Part shown: in pieces, positions 37,688-46,486 of the stretch | Numbering within the stretch: position 1 is the first letter of the stretch | How the letters are laid out: each line of letters starts with the position of its first letter | From: CBDFKJ01 sp965248805 | GTDB taxonomy: Bacteria > Pseudomonadota > Alphaproteobacteria > UBA6615 | Assembly (NCBI GenBank): GCA_965248805.1 | Contig: CBDFKJ010000009.1 | Span: 124,001 to 188,000 of the forward strand | Direction: 5' to 3' | DNA length: 64,000 nt | Translations under genes and position numbers: made by a program | The notes under the pieces: model-generated | Told to the model about the DNA's origin: nothing | The model's input: the letters and a program-made list of their open reading frames with translations, nothing else | Database searches by the model: none

Positions 37688-37750
37688 AGAGACTGTTGTG
37701 AAACGGAAAACGTCCGGTGAAGGCAAACCGGTCGGGTCTCGCTCAATGCA

Positions 37751-38769
37751 CCACCGGTGCGTCAGGTGTGTCGGGAACTCGGCGTGCGCTACGTACTGGA
37801 AGGCAGCGTCAGGAAGGCCGGCACGCGGGTTCGGATCAACGCGCAGATGATAGACGGATCGACGGGCGGGCACGTGTGGGCCGAGCCCTACGACCGGGAT
37901 CTGGAAGACATCTTTGCGGTGCAGGACGAAGTCACGCGCAGCATCGTCGAGGCACTGAGGGTCAAACTTACGACCGGCGAGAAAACGCGCCTTGAAGGCC
38001 GAGGCAAGGTGGACCCGGCGGCTTACGACTGCCTCATGCGCGGGCGAGCTTGCCTGCTCCAATTCACCGCTGAGGCGTCGGCCGAAAGCCGCGCTATGTT
38101 CGAACGCGCCATTGAGCTCGAACCCGATATGGCGTTGGGCTATTCCGCGATGGCATTTGCGTGCTGCACCGACTATGCGAACGGTTGGAACGACGCCGGG
38201 CCCGACACTCTGACGCGGGCATTGGAACTGGCTCAGGTGGCCTGCGCAAAGGACCGGAACGAACCGCAAGCGCATCACGCGTTGGCGCTGGCCCAATCTG
38301 GATTGGAACGGCTGGATGAGGCGGAGCGCGCCGCGAAGCGGGTGCTTGAACTCGATCCGAACTATGCTGGCGGTTACACGATGCTGGCTTGCGTGCATGA
38401 CTACACCGGTCGGCATGAAAGTGCGGTCGGCCTATTGGAACACGCGTTGCGCCTTCGATCCGCAGTTCGATCTGACGTTGCATTTCCTCGGCCGCGCCCG
38501 ATTCGGACAAAGAAAGTATGACGAAGCGGAAGTGAGCTTCCGACGTCGGCTTATCCACAGCCCGCGGTCCGACATGTCACGGGCGTTCCTGGCCTCTTTC
38601 TATGGCCACACGGGGCGCCACCAAGGAAGCGCGGCAGATGTGGCGCGAGTTGACGGCCATCAATCCCGAATTTTCACTGAAACACCACCGAAGCATCGTG
38701 CCCTATCGGGACCCGGCGTGGTTTGCGCATTTCGAGGACGGCCTGCGCAAGGCGGGCCTGCCGGAATGA
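37751..38769 (+). pseudogene. Class III cyclase-TPR protein, 3' part, with two further frameshifts
   Basis: It resumes with VRQVCRELGVRYVLEGSVRK and RVRINAQMIDGSTGGHVWAE (TolB-like domain end), then TPR helices (AMFERAIELEPDMALGYSAM, AERAAKRVLELDPNYAGGYT). Frame changes occur near 38450 (into AFDPQFDLTLHFLGRARFG) and near 38615 (into KEARQMWRELTAINPEFSLKHH). The last frame ends in WFAHFEDGLRKAGLPE at 38769. Together with the mini-element insertion the gene carries at least three independent lesions. Confidence 0.85.
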
Positions 38770-38812
38770 GTCGGCTTTTGGCGCGCCGGCCACACGCGCA
38801 GCGGCGCGGCCG

Positions 38813-39413
38813 ATGATCATCTACGGTGACGTGCGCTCCGGCAATTGCCTGAAGGTCAAGTACACGGCCGACTACGTGGGCCTGCCGTATCGTTGGGTCG
38901 ACGTCGACATCATGCACGGTCGACATCATGCACGGTGGAAGTCGCACGCCCGCTTTCTTGGCGCGCAACCCGCAAGGCCAAGTGCCGACGATCGAGCTCG
39001 ACGACGGGCGTTGCCTGGCCCAGTCCAACGCCATCATTCGCTTCCTCGCGCGCGGCAGCACGCTGTTGCCGAACGATCCGTTCGCGCAGGCACAGGTTGA
39101 TGGATGGCTGTTCTGGGAGCAGTACAGCCACGAACCCTACATCGCCGTATGCCGCTCGCAAATGCTTCTATTCGGGCGCAGCCAGGATCAGCGCGAGCCG
39201 ATGCGGGTCGAGCGCGGCGAGGCGGCGCTCGAGCTGATGGACAAGCTCCTCGCCGATGGTCAGTGGTTTGCCGGCGATGCCATGACGGTCGCCGACATCG
39301 CGCTGGTGGCCTACACGCGGCTGGCCCATGAAGGTGGATTTGCGTTGGCGGACCGTACCAACATCAACGCATGGATCGCCCACTGCGAACGTCAATTGAA
39401 ACTTGCAGATTGA
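38813..39413 (+). pseudogene. Glutathione S-transferase, broken by a 16-bp duplication
   Basis: It starts at ATG 38813 (MIIYGDVRSGNCLKVKYTAD, with the CPC-like S-G-N-C active-site loop of beta-type GSTs). At 38903-38934 a 16-bp unit is present twice, which shifts the frame after VDVDIMHG. Removing one copy joins it to GSRTPAFLARNPQGQVPTIE and the rest (SNAIIRFLARGSTLLP, then the all-helical domain with WFAGDAMTVADIALVAYTRL) up to 39413. The C-terminal 161 codons are open but lack the glutathione site start. Confidence 0.88.
38903..38934 (+). repeat. Perfect tandem duplication of GTCGACATCATGCACG
   Basis: Copies at 38903-38918 and 38919-38934 are identical and adjacent. Sixteen bases is one more than a multiple of three, so the duplication shifts the GST frame. 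It is a typical replication-slippage product and not a single-base sequencing artefact. Confidence 0.95.
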
Positions 39414-39458
39414 AAGTCGGCGCCGGATTGAGCGCGGGCGCAGCCGTCACTCGCGCGC

Positions 39459-40244
39459 TTAGTCGAACATACGCCGGCGGATGCGCCAATAGGCGAGCGC
39501 GAACGCGGCGATGGTCAAACCGATGATGTAGCCCATGTGAAGCGCGGCCCATCCCCAATCCAGCGGCAGCCCAACGGTCAGCGGCCGCGTCAGTGCGATC
39601 AGATGCGTCATCGGCAGTAGCCAGGAAACGATCTGAACCACGAACGGAAAACGATCGATGTCGAAGAACACGCCGGAGAACACGAACATCGGCGTGATCC
39701 AGAACGTGAAAAAATAGCTGAAGAATTCGTAGCCGCGCGCCAGCGACGTCGCCGCCAGCCCGTGGCAGGCGAAACCGACCGAGGCGACGAACACGATCGG
39801 CAACGTCGCCAATGCGCCGGCGGGCGATGGAATGCCGCCCCACAAGAGTCCCACCACCAACACGCACAGCGCGGCAAGCATCGCCTTCATTGCCGCCCAT
39901 AACACTTCACCGAACAACAATTCGCGCAGCGTGACCGGCGTTGCCAGCACCGCGTCCCAATTGCGTTGCATGTAGTAGCGCGAAAACGAGCCGATGGTGG
40001 TTTCGAAACTGGCGGCGAACATGGCCGAATACGCGATCATGCCAGGGATCACGAACGCCAGGTAGCTGACACCGTCCATGACCTCGATGAACCGCCCCAG
40101 CCCGAAGCCAAAGGCGAACAGGAACAGCAACGGGTTGGCGACATTGGTCACCAATGACGACCAGATGAGCTTGCGCCACACCACGTACTGCCGCCAGGTG
40201 ACGGCAAAAGTGTGATCGGTCGCGGGCAGGATCGAAACCATCAC
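39459..40244 (-). CDS. ABC-2 type permease, NodJ-like
   Basis: A 261-residue membrane protein with six hydrophobic segments. The opening TWRQYVVWRKLIWSSLVTNVANPLLFL, YLAFVIPGMIAYSAMF, RYYMQRNWDAVLATPVTLRELL and the FFDIDRFPFVVQIVSWLLPMTH loop are typical of NodJ/DrrB-like exporters of lipo-oligosaccharides or drugs. The 4-bp overlap with the ATPase gene upstream shows the two form one transporter. The substrate is unknown. Confidence 0.88.
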   Translation of the reverse strand: MMVSILPATDHTFAVTWRQYVVWRKLIWSSLVTNVANPLLFLFAFGFGLGRFIEVMDGVSYLAFVIPGMIAYSAMFAASFETTIGSFSRYYMQRNWDAVLATPVTLRELLFGEVLWAAMKAMLAALCVLVVGLLWGGIPSPAGALATLPIVFVASVGFACHGLAATSLARGYEFFSYFFTFWITPMFVFSGVFFDIDRFPFVVQIVSWLLPMTHLIALTRPLTVGLPLDWGWAALHMGYIIGLTIAAFALAYWRIRRRMFD

Positions 40245-41143
40245 TTCTCCCTCAGCTTGCGGCCGGTCAGACGTAGAAACACGTCCTCGAGATTGGCGTG
40301 GCGGTGGACGTAGTCGGCCTGCCCGGGCAAGTCATCGAGGATGTCGCCGGGAGATTCGACGTAGTAGAGCACGGCGTCGCCGATATCCTCGCGGTCCCAG
40401 CGGCCGTTCGCCAGGGCGTCCGGCAGCGGCTTTTGCACCTCGAACACATGGCCGCGCACGTGACGGTCGATCAGCGCCCGTGGCGAGCCCTCATCCAAAA
40501 TCTTGCCCTGGTCAATGACGATAATGTGATCACACAGCCGCTGCGCCTCATCCATGTAGTGCGTGGTCAGCAGCAGCGTGATGCCGCGCTTTTTCAGGTC
40601 CAGAAGCTGCCTCCAGATGAGCGCCCGCGCTTGTGGGTCGAGCCCGGTTGTCGGCTCGTCGAGCACGACCAGCTCCGGATCGGCGATCAGCGCGCGCGCA
40701 ATGATCAGGCGGCGCTTCATCCCTCCCGACAAATGCATCACCGGCGCCGCGGCCTTTTCCTCCAGCTGCATGAACTGCAGCAGCCGCGGCACACGCTCGC
40801 CCAGCGTGTCGGAGGCCAAGCCGAAATAGCGGCCGTATACCTCCAGGTTCTCGGCCACCGTGATGTCCGGGTCCAGGTTGTTCTCCTGCGGCACCAAGCC
40901 GATCTTGGCCATCAGGTCTCGCGACATCTGGCCCGGCGGCATATCGAAAACGTGCAGATCGCCGTCGCTGACGGTCGACAGGCCCATGATCATGCGCATC
41001 GTGGTCGTTTTGCCGGCGCCGTTTGGACCCAACAGCCCGATGCAGCGCGCGCGCTCGACGGTGAACGAGATACTTTTGACCGCCTCGAAGGCGCCGAATC
41101 GCTTCACCAGATTGTGTGCGGAGATGACCGCCGTACTGCTCAT
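40241..41143 (-). CDS. ABC transporter ATP-binding protein, NodI-like
   Basis: A 300-residue ATPase from ATG 41143 (MSSTAVISAHNLVKRFG); an upstream start adds 11 residues without homology. Walker A GLLGPNGAGKTTT, Q-loop LVPQENNLDPDITV, signature LSGGMKRRL, Walker B ELVVLDEPTTGLDP and H-loop LLLTTHYMDEA are complete. GLVPQENNLDPDITVAENL and the C-terminal extension are the NodI subtype wording. It powers the overlapping permease gene. Confidence 0.93.
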   Translation of the reverse strand: MSSTAVISAHNLVKRFGAFEAVKSISFTVERARCIGLLGPNGAGKTTTMRMIMGLSTVSDGDLHVFDMPPGQMSRDLMAKIGLVPQENNLDPDITVAENLEVYGRYFGLASDTLGERVPRLLQFMQLEEKAAAPVMHLSGGMKRRLIIARALIADPELVVLDEPTTGLDPQARALIWRQLLDLKKRGITLLLTTHYMDEAQRLCDHIIVIDQGKILDEGSPRALIDRHVRGHVFEVQKPLPDALANGRWDREDIGDAVLYYVESPGDILDDLPGQADYVHRHANLEDVFLRLTGRKLREK

Positions 41144-41410
41144 GATGTTTCCGTGTGGGCGCCCGGGAGCCGGCAACCTATGCCTAATGGCCGAGCGACG
41201 AAAGCCTTACGGTTCGGCGGCTTGCCGGCGCAGCGTGATGACGGAGAATCGCGCATTCCGGGCGGTTTGTAATCGCTTGTCGCTCTGATGCGGATGTGTT
41301 TTAGTGCTGACGGAAGCGTAGTGTGCGCCGGTCCAAATTGAGGGCAAGTGTCCCGCGTTTGGCCGTTCGCGCGCATCGCTATAAGGCTATGCAGTACGGA
41401 GGAGACGCAA

Positions 41411-42097
41411 ATGCCTGACACAGTTGAGCTACAGGCCTTGGACGAGGCCCGCGGGGGCGCTTCGGCGCTGGCCGGCGAGGCCCGATCCCTGGTGAGTGAG
41501 GTCGCACAGCATCGCACCTCGCGCCGGGGCTTCATCAAGGGCGTGATCGCCTCGGGCGCCGCGGTGTCCGCAGCGGCCTATGTGTTCCGCCCGGGCAGCC
41601 GCCCGGCGCAGGCGCAGGCCGCGGGCGCGGTCGAACGCCTGATCACCCTCAAAGTCAACGGCCAGGAGCGCCGTGTCGACGTACTGCCGCAGGAGACTTT
41701 GGCGCTGACGTTGCGCTACAAGCTCGGCCTGACCGGCACCAAGCTGGGCTGTGACCGCGCCGAGTGCGGCGCCTGCACCGTGATGATCGACGGCGTGGCG
41801 CAGTATTCGTGCTCGACGCTGACGCACATGGTGCGCGGCGGCGAAGTGACGACGGTCGAGGGCCTGGAAGGGGCCGACGGCAAGCTGCACCCGGTGCAGC
41901 AGGCGTTCGTCGACGAGTTGGGACCGCAGTGCGGCTTCTGCACGCCGGGCCAGGTGATGTCGGCGGCGGCGCTGCTGAAGGCGAACCCGAACCCGACGGT
42001 AGAGGAAGCGCGTTACGCGATGTCCGGCAATCTGTGCCGGTGCGGCGCCTACGACCACTACCTCAAGGGCGTGATGCGCGCGGCGCGGGAGGCTTAA
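41411..42097 (+). CDS. Tat-exported molybdenum hydroxylase, [2Fe-2S] subunit
   Basis: A 228-residue protein from ATG 41411 with GGAGGAGA upstream; the longer frame lacks this site. Residues 36-60 (TSRRGFIKGVIASGAAVSAAA) are a twin-arginine signal, so the enzyme complex acts outside the cytoplasmic membrane. Plant-type cluster cysteines are Cys114, 119, 122 and 134; the second cluster uses Cys174, 177, 209 and 211 (CGFCTPGQ and CRCG). It is the PaoA/XdhC-like small subunit, with the large subunit 3 bp downstream. Confidence 0.93.
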   Translation: MPDTVELQALDEARGGASALAGEARSLVSEVAQHRTSRRGFIKGVIASGAAVSAAAYVFRPGSRPAQAQAAGAVERLITLKVNGQERRVDVLPQETLALTLRYKLGLTGTKLGCDRAECGACTVMIDGVAQYSCSTLTHMVRGGEVTTVEGLEGADGKLHPVQQAFVDELGPQCGFCTPGQVMSAAALLKANPNPTVEEARYAMSGNLCRCGAYDHYLKGVMRAAREA

Positions 42098-42100
42098 GAG

Positions 42101-44530
42101 ATGGCACTCAAATACGTTGGACATGACTTTGACATGAAGCACGACCTGCGGCCGAAGGTCACGGGGCGGGCGAAGTTTTCGGAGGACATTCGTGCCGACG
42201 GCATGGTGTTCGCGAAGGTGTACGAGAGCCCGATGCCGCACGCCAAGGTGCGCAACATCGATGCCTCGGAAGCCTTGGCCCTGCCGGGAGTCGTCGGCAT
42301 TCTGACCGCCGACGAAGTGCCGCATGGGCGCGATCCCGAATGGCCGATCCTGACCAATCAGCCGAACTATGTCGGCGCGCCGATCCTGGCGATTGCGGCC
42401 GAGGACGAGGCCACGGCGTCACGAGCGGTGGAGCTGGTCAAGATCGACTTCGAGCCCCTGCCGTTTGCCGTCGACCCGCTGGACAGCTTGTTCCCGGGTG
42501 GCCCGAACGCACATGAGGGCGGCAACGTCTCCGGCAGCGGCGGCGTGCGGCTGCAGGAGATCAAGTGGACCGCGCGTGAGTTCGCCGCCATCGAGGACGG
42601 CCAGCTGCCACTGGGCCAGCCGGCATATGAATGGAGCTACGGCGACGTCGATGCCGGTTTCGCCAATGCGGCGCTGATCATCGACGAAAGCTTCACGACC
42701 GGCGGCCTGCCGCATGCCTGCATGGAGCCGCGTTCGGCGATGTCCTGGTGGGAAGGCGAAAAGTGCGTGCTGTACGCCGGCCATCAGAGCATGGCGGGTT
42801 GCGTCCCGCGTCTCGCCACCTTGATCGGCATAGAGCCTGAGAACCTCGTGTTCATCAGCGAGAACTGCGGCGGCGGCTTCGGCTCGCGCATCCGCACCTA
42901 CCAGTTCGCGGCGCTGCCGGCATACTTCTCGAAGAAGATCGGCCGACCGGTGATGTTCCGGATTCACCGTTCCTTGGAGACCCACAACGGCATGGGCCGT
43001 CCGGCCTTCCAGGGTCGCGTGAAGATCGGTTTCTCGGCCGAGGGACGGATCACGGCGACGGAGATGTACATCGTCAGTGACTGCGGCGCCAACGGCGGTG
43101 GCGGTGACTACCGCTCTGCAGCGCGCTGCATGTCCATGTTGTATCAAGCGGAGGCGATGAAGTTCCGGGGATTGCCGGTGGTCACCAATACGCCGCCGCG
43201 TGGCCCGCAGCGTGGCCCGGGTGAGAACCAGATCGTCATGGCCGTCGAGCCGCTAATGGACAAGGCGGCGAGCGAGCTCGGTCTCGACCGTATCGCGATC
43301 CGGCGCATCAATGCGCCGGACAACAATGCCCAGCTCGTCCGCAGCCCAAGCGTCGGAGAAGAGGCCACCAGAGAGGGCGTCACCAGCGCGTATATGGCGG
43401 AGGCTTTGGATCTGTTCGCCGAGCGTTGGTACAACGACAAGAAGGCGCTCTCCGGTCAGACCAACGGCTCGAAAGTGACCGGCGTCGGCATCGGCCAGGG
43501 TTACCACTCGGCCGGTGGCAGCGGTTACGACGGCCTCATGCGCATCACGCCTGACGGCACGCTGCACATCCACTGCGGTGTCGGCAATTTGGGCACGCAT
43601 TCCCAGGCGGCGACCAGCCGCGCGGCGTCCGAGGTTCTGGACATGCCGTGGGATAAGACCGTCATCGCTCGCGGTGACACTCGCCGCGGCGTGCCGTGGA
43701 GTTCGGGCCAGGGTGGCTCCAACACCACCTACACCCACACTCGGGCAATGTATGCCGGCGCCATGGATCTCAAGGCAAAGCTGCTTGAGATCGCGGCCAT
43801 GGATCTCGGCGGTGCGGCCGACGACTACGAGCTCAAGAACGAGAGCGTCGTGGCCAAGGCCGATGCCTCGAAGTCCATGACCTATGCCGCGGCGGCACAA
43901 CGGGCGATCGAGCTCGGCGGCAAGTTCTCCGGCGAGGAGTTCCCGGAAGACGTCCATGACGTCACCCGGCTCGCGCAGCCCGTCGTGGCGGGTACGGGTA
44001 TCGTTGGCATTGCCAAGGATAATCTGGAGCGCGAGGGCAGGGTCCCGGGCCTGACCGTCGGCGGTGCCGTGGTCGAAGTCGATACCGAAACCGGTAAGGT
44101 CGAGATCCTCGAGTACTTCTCGGTCGCCGACGTCGGTCGCGTGGTGCATCCGCAAGGCTATGCCACGCAGATGAGCGGCGGCGGCATCATGGGCTTCGGC
44201 ATGGCGCTGAGCGAGCGGTTCGAGTACGACCCGCAGAACGGTCTGCCGGCCCGGCACGGTTTCCATGAGGGCAAGCTACCAACCTACCTCGACGTGCCGG
44301 CGAAGTTCGAAACCGCGGCGGTGGAAATTCCGGACCCGTACAACCCGTTGGGTGGTCGCGGTATCGGCGAGCCGGCGCAAGGCTCGGGTGCGGCAGCGGT
44401 GCTGTCGGCCATTTCCGATGCGTTGGGCGGTCAGCTGTTCAACCGCACGCCAGTCGTGGCGGATATGATCATCAACGCAGCGGCCGGGCGGCCACAGTCG
44501 TACAAGCCGCTTTCGGTCAACACGCACTAA
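42101..44530 (+). CDS. Molybdenum hydroxylase, molybdopterin-binding large subunit
   Basis: An 809-residue xanthine-oxidase-family subunit: KVTGRAKFSEDIRADGMVFAK opening, GHQSMAGCVPRLATLIGI, FISENCGGGFGSRI (molybdopterin loop), RGPQRGPGENQ, AATSRAASEVLDMPW, and the base Glu in GGRGIGEPAQGSGAA. No CO-dehydrogenase CSFR copper motif is seen. It lacks its own signal peptide, as expected for hitchhiking on the Tat-bearing small subunit. The substrate (aldehyde, purine, N-heterocycle) cannot be read from sequence. Confidence 0.92.
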   Translation: MALKYVGHDFDMKHDLRPKVTGRAKFSEDIRADGMVFAKVYESPMPHAKVRNIDASEALALPGVVGILTADEVPHGRDPEWPILTNQPNYVGAPILAIAAEDEATASRAVELVKIDFEPLPFAVDPLDSLFPGGPNAHEGGNVSGSGGVRLQEIKWTAREFAAIEDGQLPLGQPAYEWSYGDVDAGFANAALIIDESFTTGGLPHACMEPRSAMSWWEGEKCVLYAGHQSMAGCVPRLATLIGIEPENLVFISENCGGGFGSRIRTYQFAALPAYFSKKIGRPVMFRIHRSLETHNGMGRPAFQGRVKIGFSAEGRITATEMYIVSDCGANGGGGDYRSAARCMSMLYQAEAMKFRGLPVVTNTPPRGPQRGPGENQIVMAVEPLMDKAASELGLDRIAIRRINAPDNNAQLVRSPSVGEEATREGVTSAYMAEALDLFAERWYNDKKALSGQTNGSKVTGVGIGQGYHSAGGSGYDGLMRITPDGTLHIHCGVGNLGTHSQAATSRAASEVLDMPWDKTVIARGDTRRGVPWSSGQGGSNTTYTHTRAMYAGAMDLKAKLLEIAAMDLGGAADDYELKNESVVAKADASKSMTYAAAAQRAIELGGKFSGEEFPEDVHDVTRLAQPVVAGTGIVGIAKDNLEREGRVPGLTVGGAVVEVDTETGKVEILEYFSVADVGRVVHPQGYATQMSGGGIMGFGMALSERFEYDPQNGLPARHGFHEGKLPTYLDVPAKFETAAVEIPDPYNPLGGRGIGEPAQGSGAAAVLSAISDALGGQLFNRTPVVADMIINAAAGRPQSYKPLSVNTH

Positions 44531-44541
44531 GGAGTCGGAAG

Positions 44542-45537
44542 ATGATTAAAGACATGATCCCCGGCTTCGAGCTGTATCAGCCGTCGGAGTTGGATGACGC
44601 CCTTGCTCTGCTCGACCAGCACGGCGAGAACAGCTGGAAGCTTGCCGGCGGCAAGGACAGCCTGAACTGGTTCAAGGACCGCATCAAACGGCCGACGGCC
44701 GTGGTGGACCTGACCGGGATCGAGGGGCTGCGCGGTATCCGTGAGGTCGATGGCGGCGTCGAGATTGGCGCCACCACGACACTGACGGAGATCGAGCAGA
44801 ACGCCGTGGTCCAGGAGAAGTTCGGTCTGTTGGCCGACGCCATCCGCCGGGTGGCGAGCCCGCAGATCCGCAACGCCGGAACGATTGGCGGCAACGTCAA
44901 TCAGGACGCGCGCTGCTGGTACTACCAGGACGGCCTGCCGTGCTATCGGGCGGGCGGCAACACCTGCTTTGCGGACACGCCCGGTGGCATGAACCGCGAG
45001 CATGCGTTGTTCGGCGCCGACCGTTGCGTGTCGGTGACGCCATCGGACACGGCTCCGGCGCTGTTGGCGCTGGAGGCGCAGATGGTGGTGCGCAATTCCG
45101 GCGGCGAGCGTGTGGTTGACGCGGCCGACTACTACATCGGCCCGGCGATCGACATCGAGCGGATGACCGACATCGGCCCCGGCGACGTGATGACGGCGGT
45201 GCGTATTCCGTCGACGTGGGCGGGGGCGACCTTCTACTTTGAGAAGGTTGCCGACCGCAATGTCTGGGACTTCCCGCTGGTCAACGTGGCCGCGGCGGCG
45301 AAGGTCTCGGGCGGCGTGGTCGAGGACATCCGGATCGCGGTCGGCGCGGTGGAGAACGTGCCGCACCGAGTGACGGTTGCCGAGGACGCGGTGCGCGGCC
45401 AGAGCGTCGATGCCGAACTGGCCAAGCTTGCCGGTCAGGCGGCGGTGCGCGGTGCACGTCCGCTCAACTACAACAACTTCAAGATCCCGTTGATGCAGAA
45501 CCTGGTGGCGCGCGCCCTGCGCTCCGTCGCCGCGTAA
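44542..45537 (+). CDS. Molybdenum hydroxylase, FAD subunit with extra [4Fe-4S] loop
   Basis: A 331-residue protein of the CO-dehydrogenase medium-subunit family. FAD-binding motifs are WKLAGGKDSLNWFK and SPQIRNAGTIGGNVN. Residues 125-162 hold four cysteines (Cys125, 134, 142, 162: CWYYQDGLPCYRAGGNTC then DRC), the insertion that carries an additional iron-sulfur cluster in PaoB- and HcrB-type subunits. It starts 11 bp after the large subunit with AAGGAG upstream and completes a three-subunit enzyme. Confidence 0.9.
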   Translation: MIKDMIPGFELYQPSELDDALALLDQHGENSWKLAGGKDSLNWFKDRIKRPTAVVDLTGIEGLRGIREVDGGVEIGATTTLTEIEQNAVVQEKFGLLADAIRRVASPQIRNAGTIGGNVNQDARCWYYQDGLPCYRAGGNTCFADTPGGMNREHALFGADRCVSVTPSDTAPALLALEAQMVVRNSGGERVVDAADYYIGPAIDIERMTDIGPGDVMTAVRIPSTWAGATFYFEKVADRNVWDFPLVNVAAAAKVSGGVVEDIRIAVGAVENVPHRVTVAEDAVRGQSVDAELAKLAGQAAVRGARPLNYNNFKIPLMQNLVARALRSVAA

Positions 45538-45552
45538 GGTCTGCTTAGAAGG

Positions 45553-45756
45553 ATGGAAATATTCCGTGTAACGCGGGACCTCTATGGCCAGGAGACCCTT
45601 CAGGGGGTCTCCTGGGACCTTCTTTGGATATCCTTCGGGTTTGGCGTCCTGTTCATTGTTGCACACATCCTGCACACGTTGTTTTGGTCTCCGCGAGTGA
45701 AGCTAAGGTCGAGGCAGCGGGCCGGACAGGTTGAAGGGGCAATGGCCGGTGAGTGA
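45553..45756 (+). CDS. Small single-span membrane protein of the molybdenum hydroxylase operon
   Basis: A 67-residue protein with AGAAGG before the ATG. Residues 21-44 (WDLLWISFGFGVLFIVAHILH) are one membrane helix with a His, and a basic tail follows (SPRVKLRSRQR). The stop overlaps the start of the cytochrome b gene (GTGAGTGA), which implies coupled translation. It may anchor or link the hydroxylase to the cytochrome. No known family is recognised. The 5' codons contain a strong hairpin. Confidence 0.65.
   Translation: MEIFRVTRDLYGQETLQGVSWDLLWISFGFGVLFIVAHILHTLFWSPRVKLRSRQRAGQVEGAMAGE
45588..45615 (+). promoter_or_regulatory. Strong 11-bp hairpin inside the small membrane protein gene
   Basis: CCAGGAGACCC, loop TTCAGG, GGGTCTCCTGG. 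The stem is perfect and GC-rich and lies 35 bases into the 67-codon gene, between the enzyme genes and the cytochrome gene. There is no following T run, so it is not a classic terminator. It may tune the ratio of enzyme to membrane subunit by mRNA stability or translation. Confidence 0.6.
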
Positions 45757-46477
45757 CACTGCGATTGCAAAGGCAAGCCAGGATCGCGTGGTCCGCCACA
45801 AACTGCCGGACCGCATCTACCACTGGGTCATGGCGCTGTCGGTGCTGACGTTGCTCGGCACCAGCCTGCTTCCGATCATGGGGCTCAAGTTCCCATGGGT
45901 GACGATCCATTGGATTGCCGGTCTGGTGCTGACGGTTGCCGTGCTGTTTCACATAGTGCGGGCGTCATTCTGGCAGGGCCTAGGATCGATGATGATTTGG
46001 CCGCGCGATGTCGTGAATGCGTGGCGCGCGGTGCGTCAGTTCTTCCTGCTGCCGGGCAGGGCACCGGGGAAGCCGGGCAAGTATCCGCTGCTGCAGCAGG
46101 GCTACCACCACTTCGTGGCACTGGTAATTCTGACCACCATCGGCACCGGGCTGCTGATGACCCGCAAGATCGACACGCCCATCTGGGAGCGCGATCCCTA
46201 TTGGTTGCTGCCTGACACGTGGGCCGTCATCTACGTGCTGCACGGCTTCGCTACGGTGGCGCTGGTGGCGTTGGTGATGATGCATATTTATTTCGCCGTC
46301 ATCCCCCAGAAGTATTGGATCACGCGTTCGATGTTCCTGGGTTGGGTCAAGTGGCGCGACTATCTGGAACACCACGATCCGGCCCGCTGGGTCGTCGATG
46401 GCGCCCCTGCCGCCGACACGCAAGCCTCCTCGGGTGCGGATTCGGAGAGTAACTCAGCAACAACGAAAGCGGCGTAG
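45749..46477 (+). CDS. Membrane cytochrome b (formate dehydrogenase gamma/b561-like), electron acceptor of the hydroxylase
   Basis: A 242-residue protein with four main membrane helices. GTG 45749 is chosen because it overlaps the preceding stop. Candidate haem ligands are His25 in DRIYHWVMALSV, the His in VTIHWIAGL and AVLFHIVRA, and those in GYHHFVALVI, YVLHGFATV and LVMMHIYFAV. This arrangement fits diheme b-type cytochromes that pass electrons to quinone. A dedicated cytochrome next to a Tat-exported molybdenum hydroxylase suggests the substrate electrons enter the respiratory chain. Confidence 0.87.
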   Translation: MSDTAIAKASQDRVVRHKLPDRIYHWVMALSVLTLLGTSLLPIMGLKFPWVTIHWIAGLVLTVAVLFHIVRASFWQGLGSMMIWPRDVVNAWRAVRQFFLLPGRAPGKPGKYPLLQQGYHHFVALVILTTIGTGLLMTRKIDTPIWERDPYWLLPDTWAVIYVLHGFATVALVALVMMHIYFAVIPQKYWITRSMFLGWVKWRDYLEHHDPARWVVDGAPAADTQASSGADSESNSATTKAA

Positions 46478-46486
46478 GCCCCCTTG

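Larger units (their letters stand above)
34585..37750. mobile_element. 3.2-kb mini-integrative element with two tyrosine recombinases
   Basis: The cyclase coding sequence stops being recognisable after NSSF (34584) and resumes at VRQVCRELGVRY (37757). The DNA between holds only three genes, all leftward: recombinase B, recombinase A and a ribbon-helix-helix protein. No cargo gene is seen. Matching end repeats were not found by eye. A few cyclase codons seem missing at the join, so insertion came with a small loss. Confidence 0.75.
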
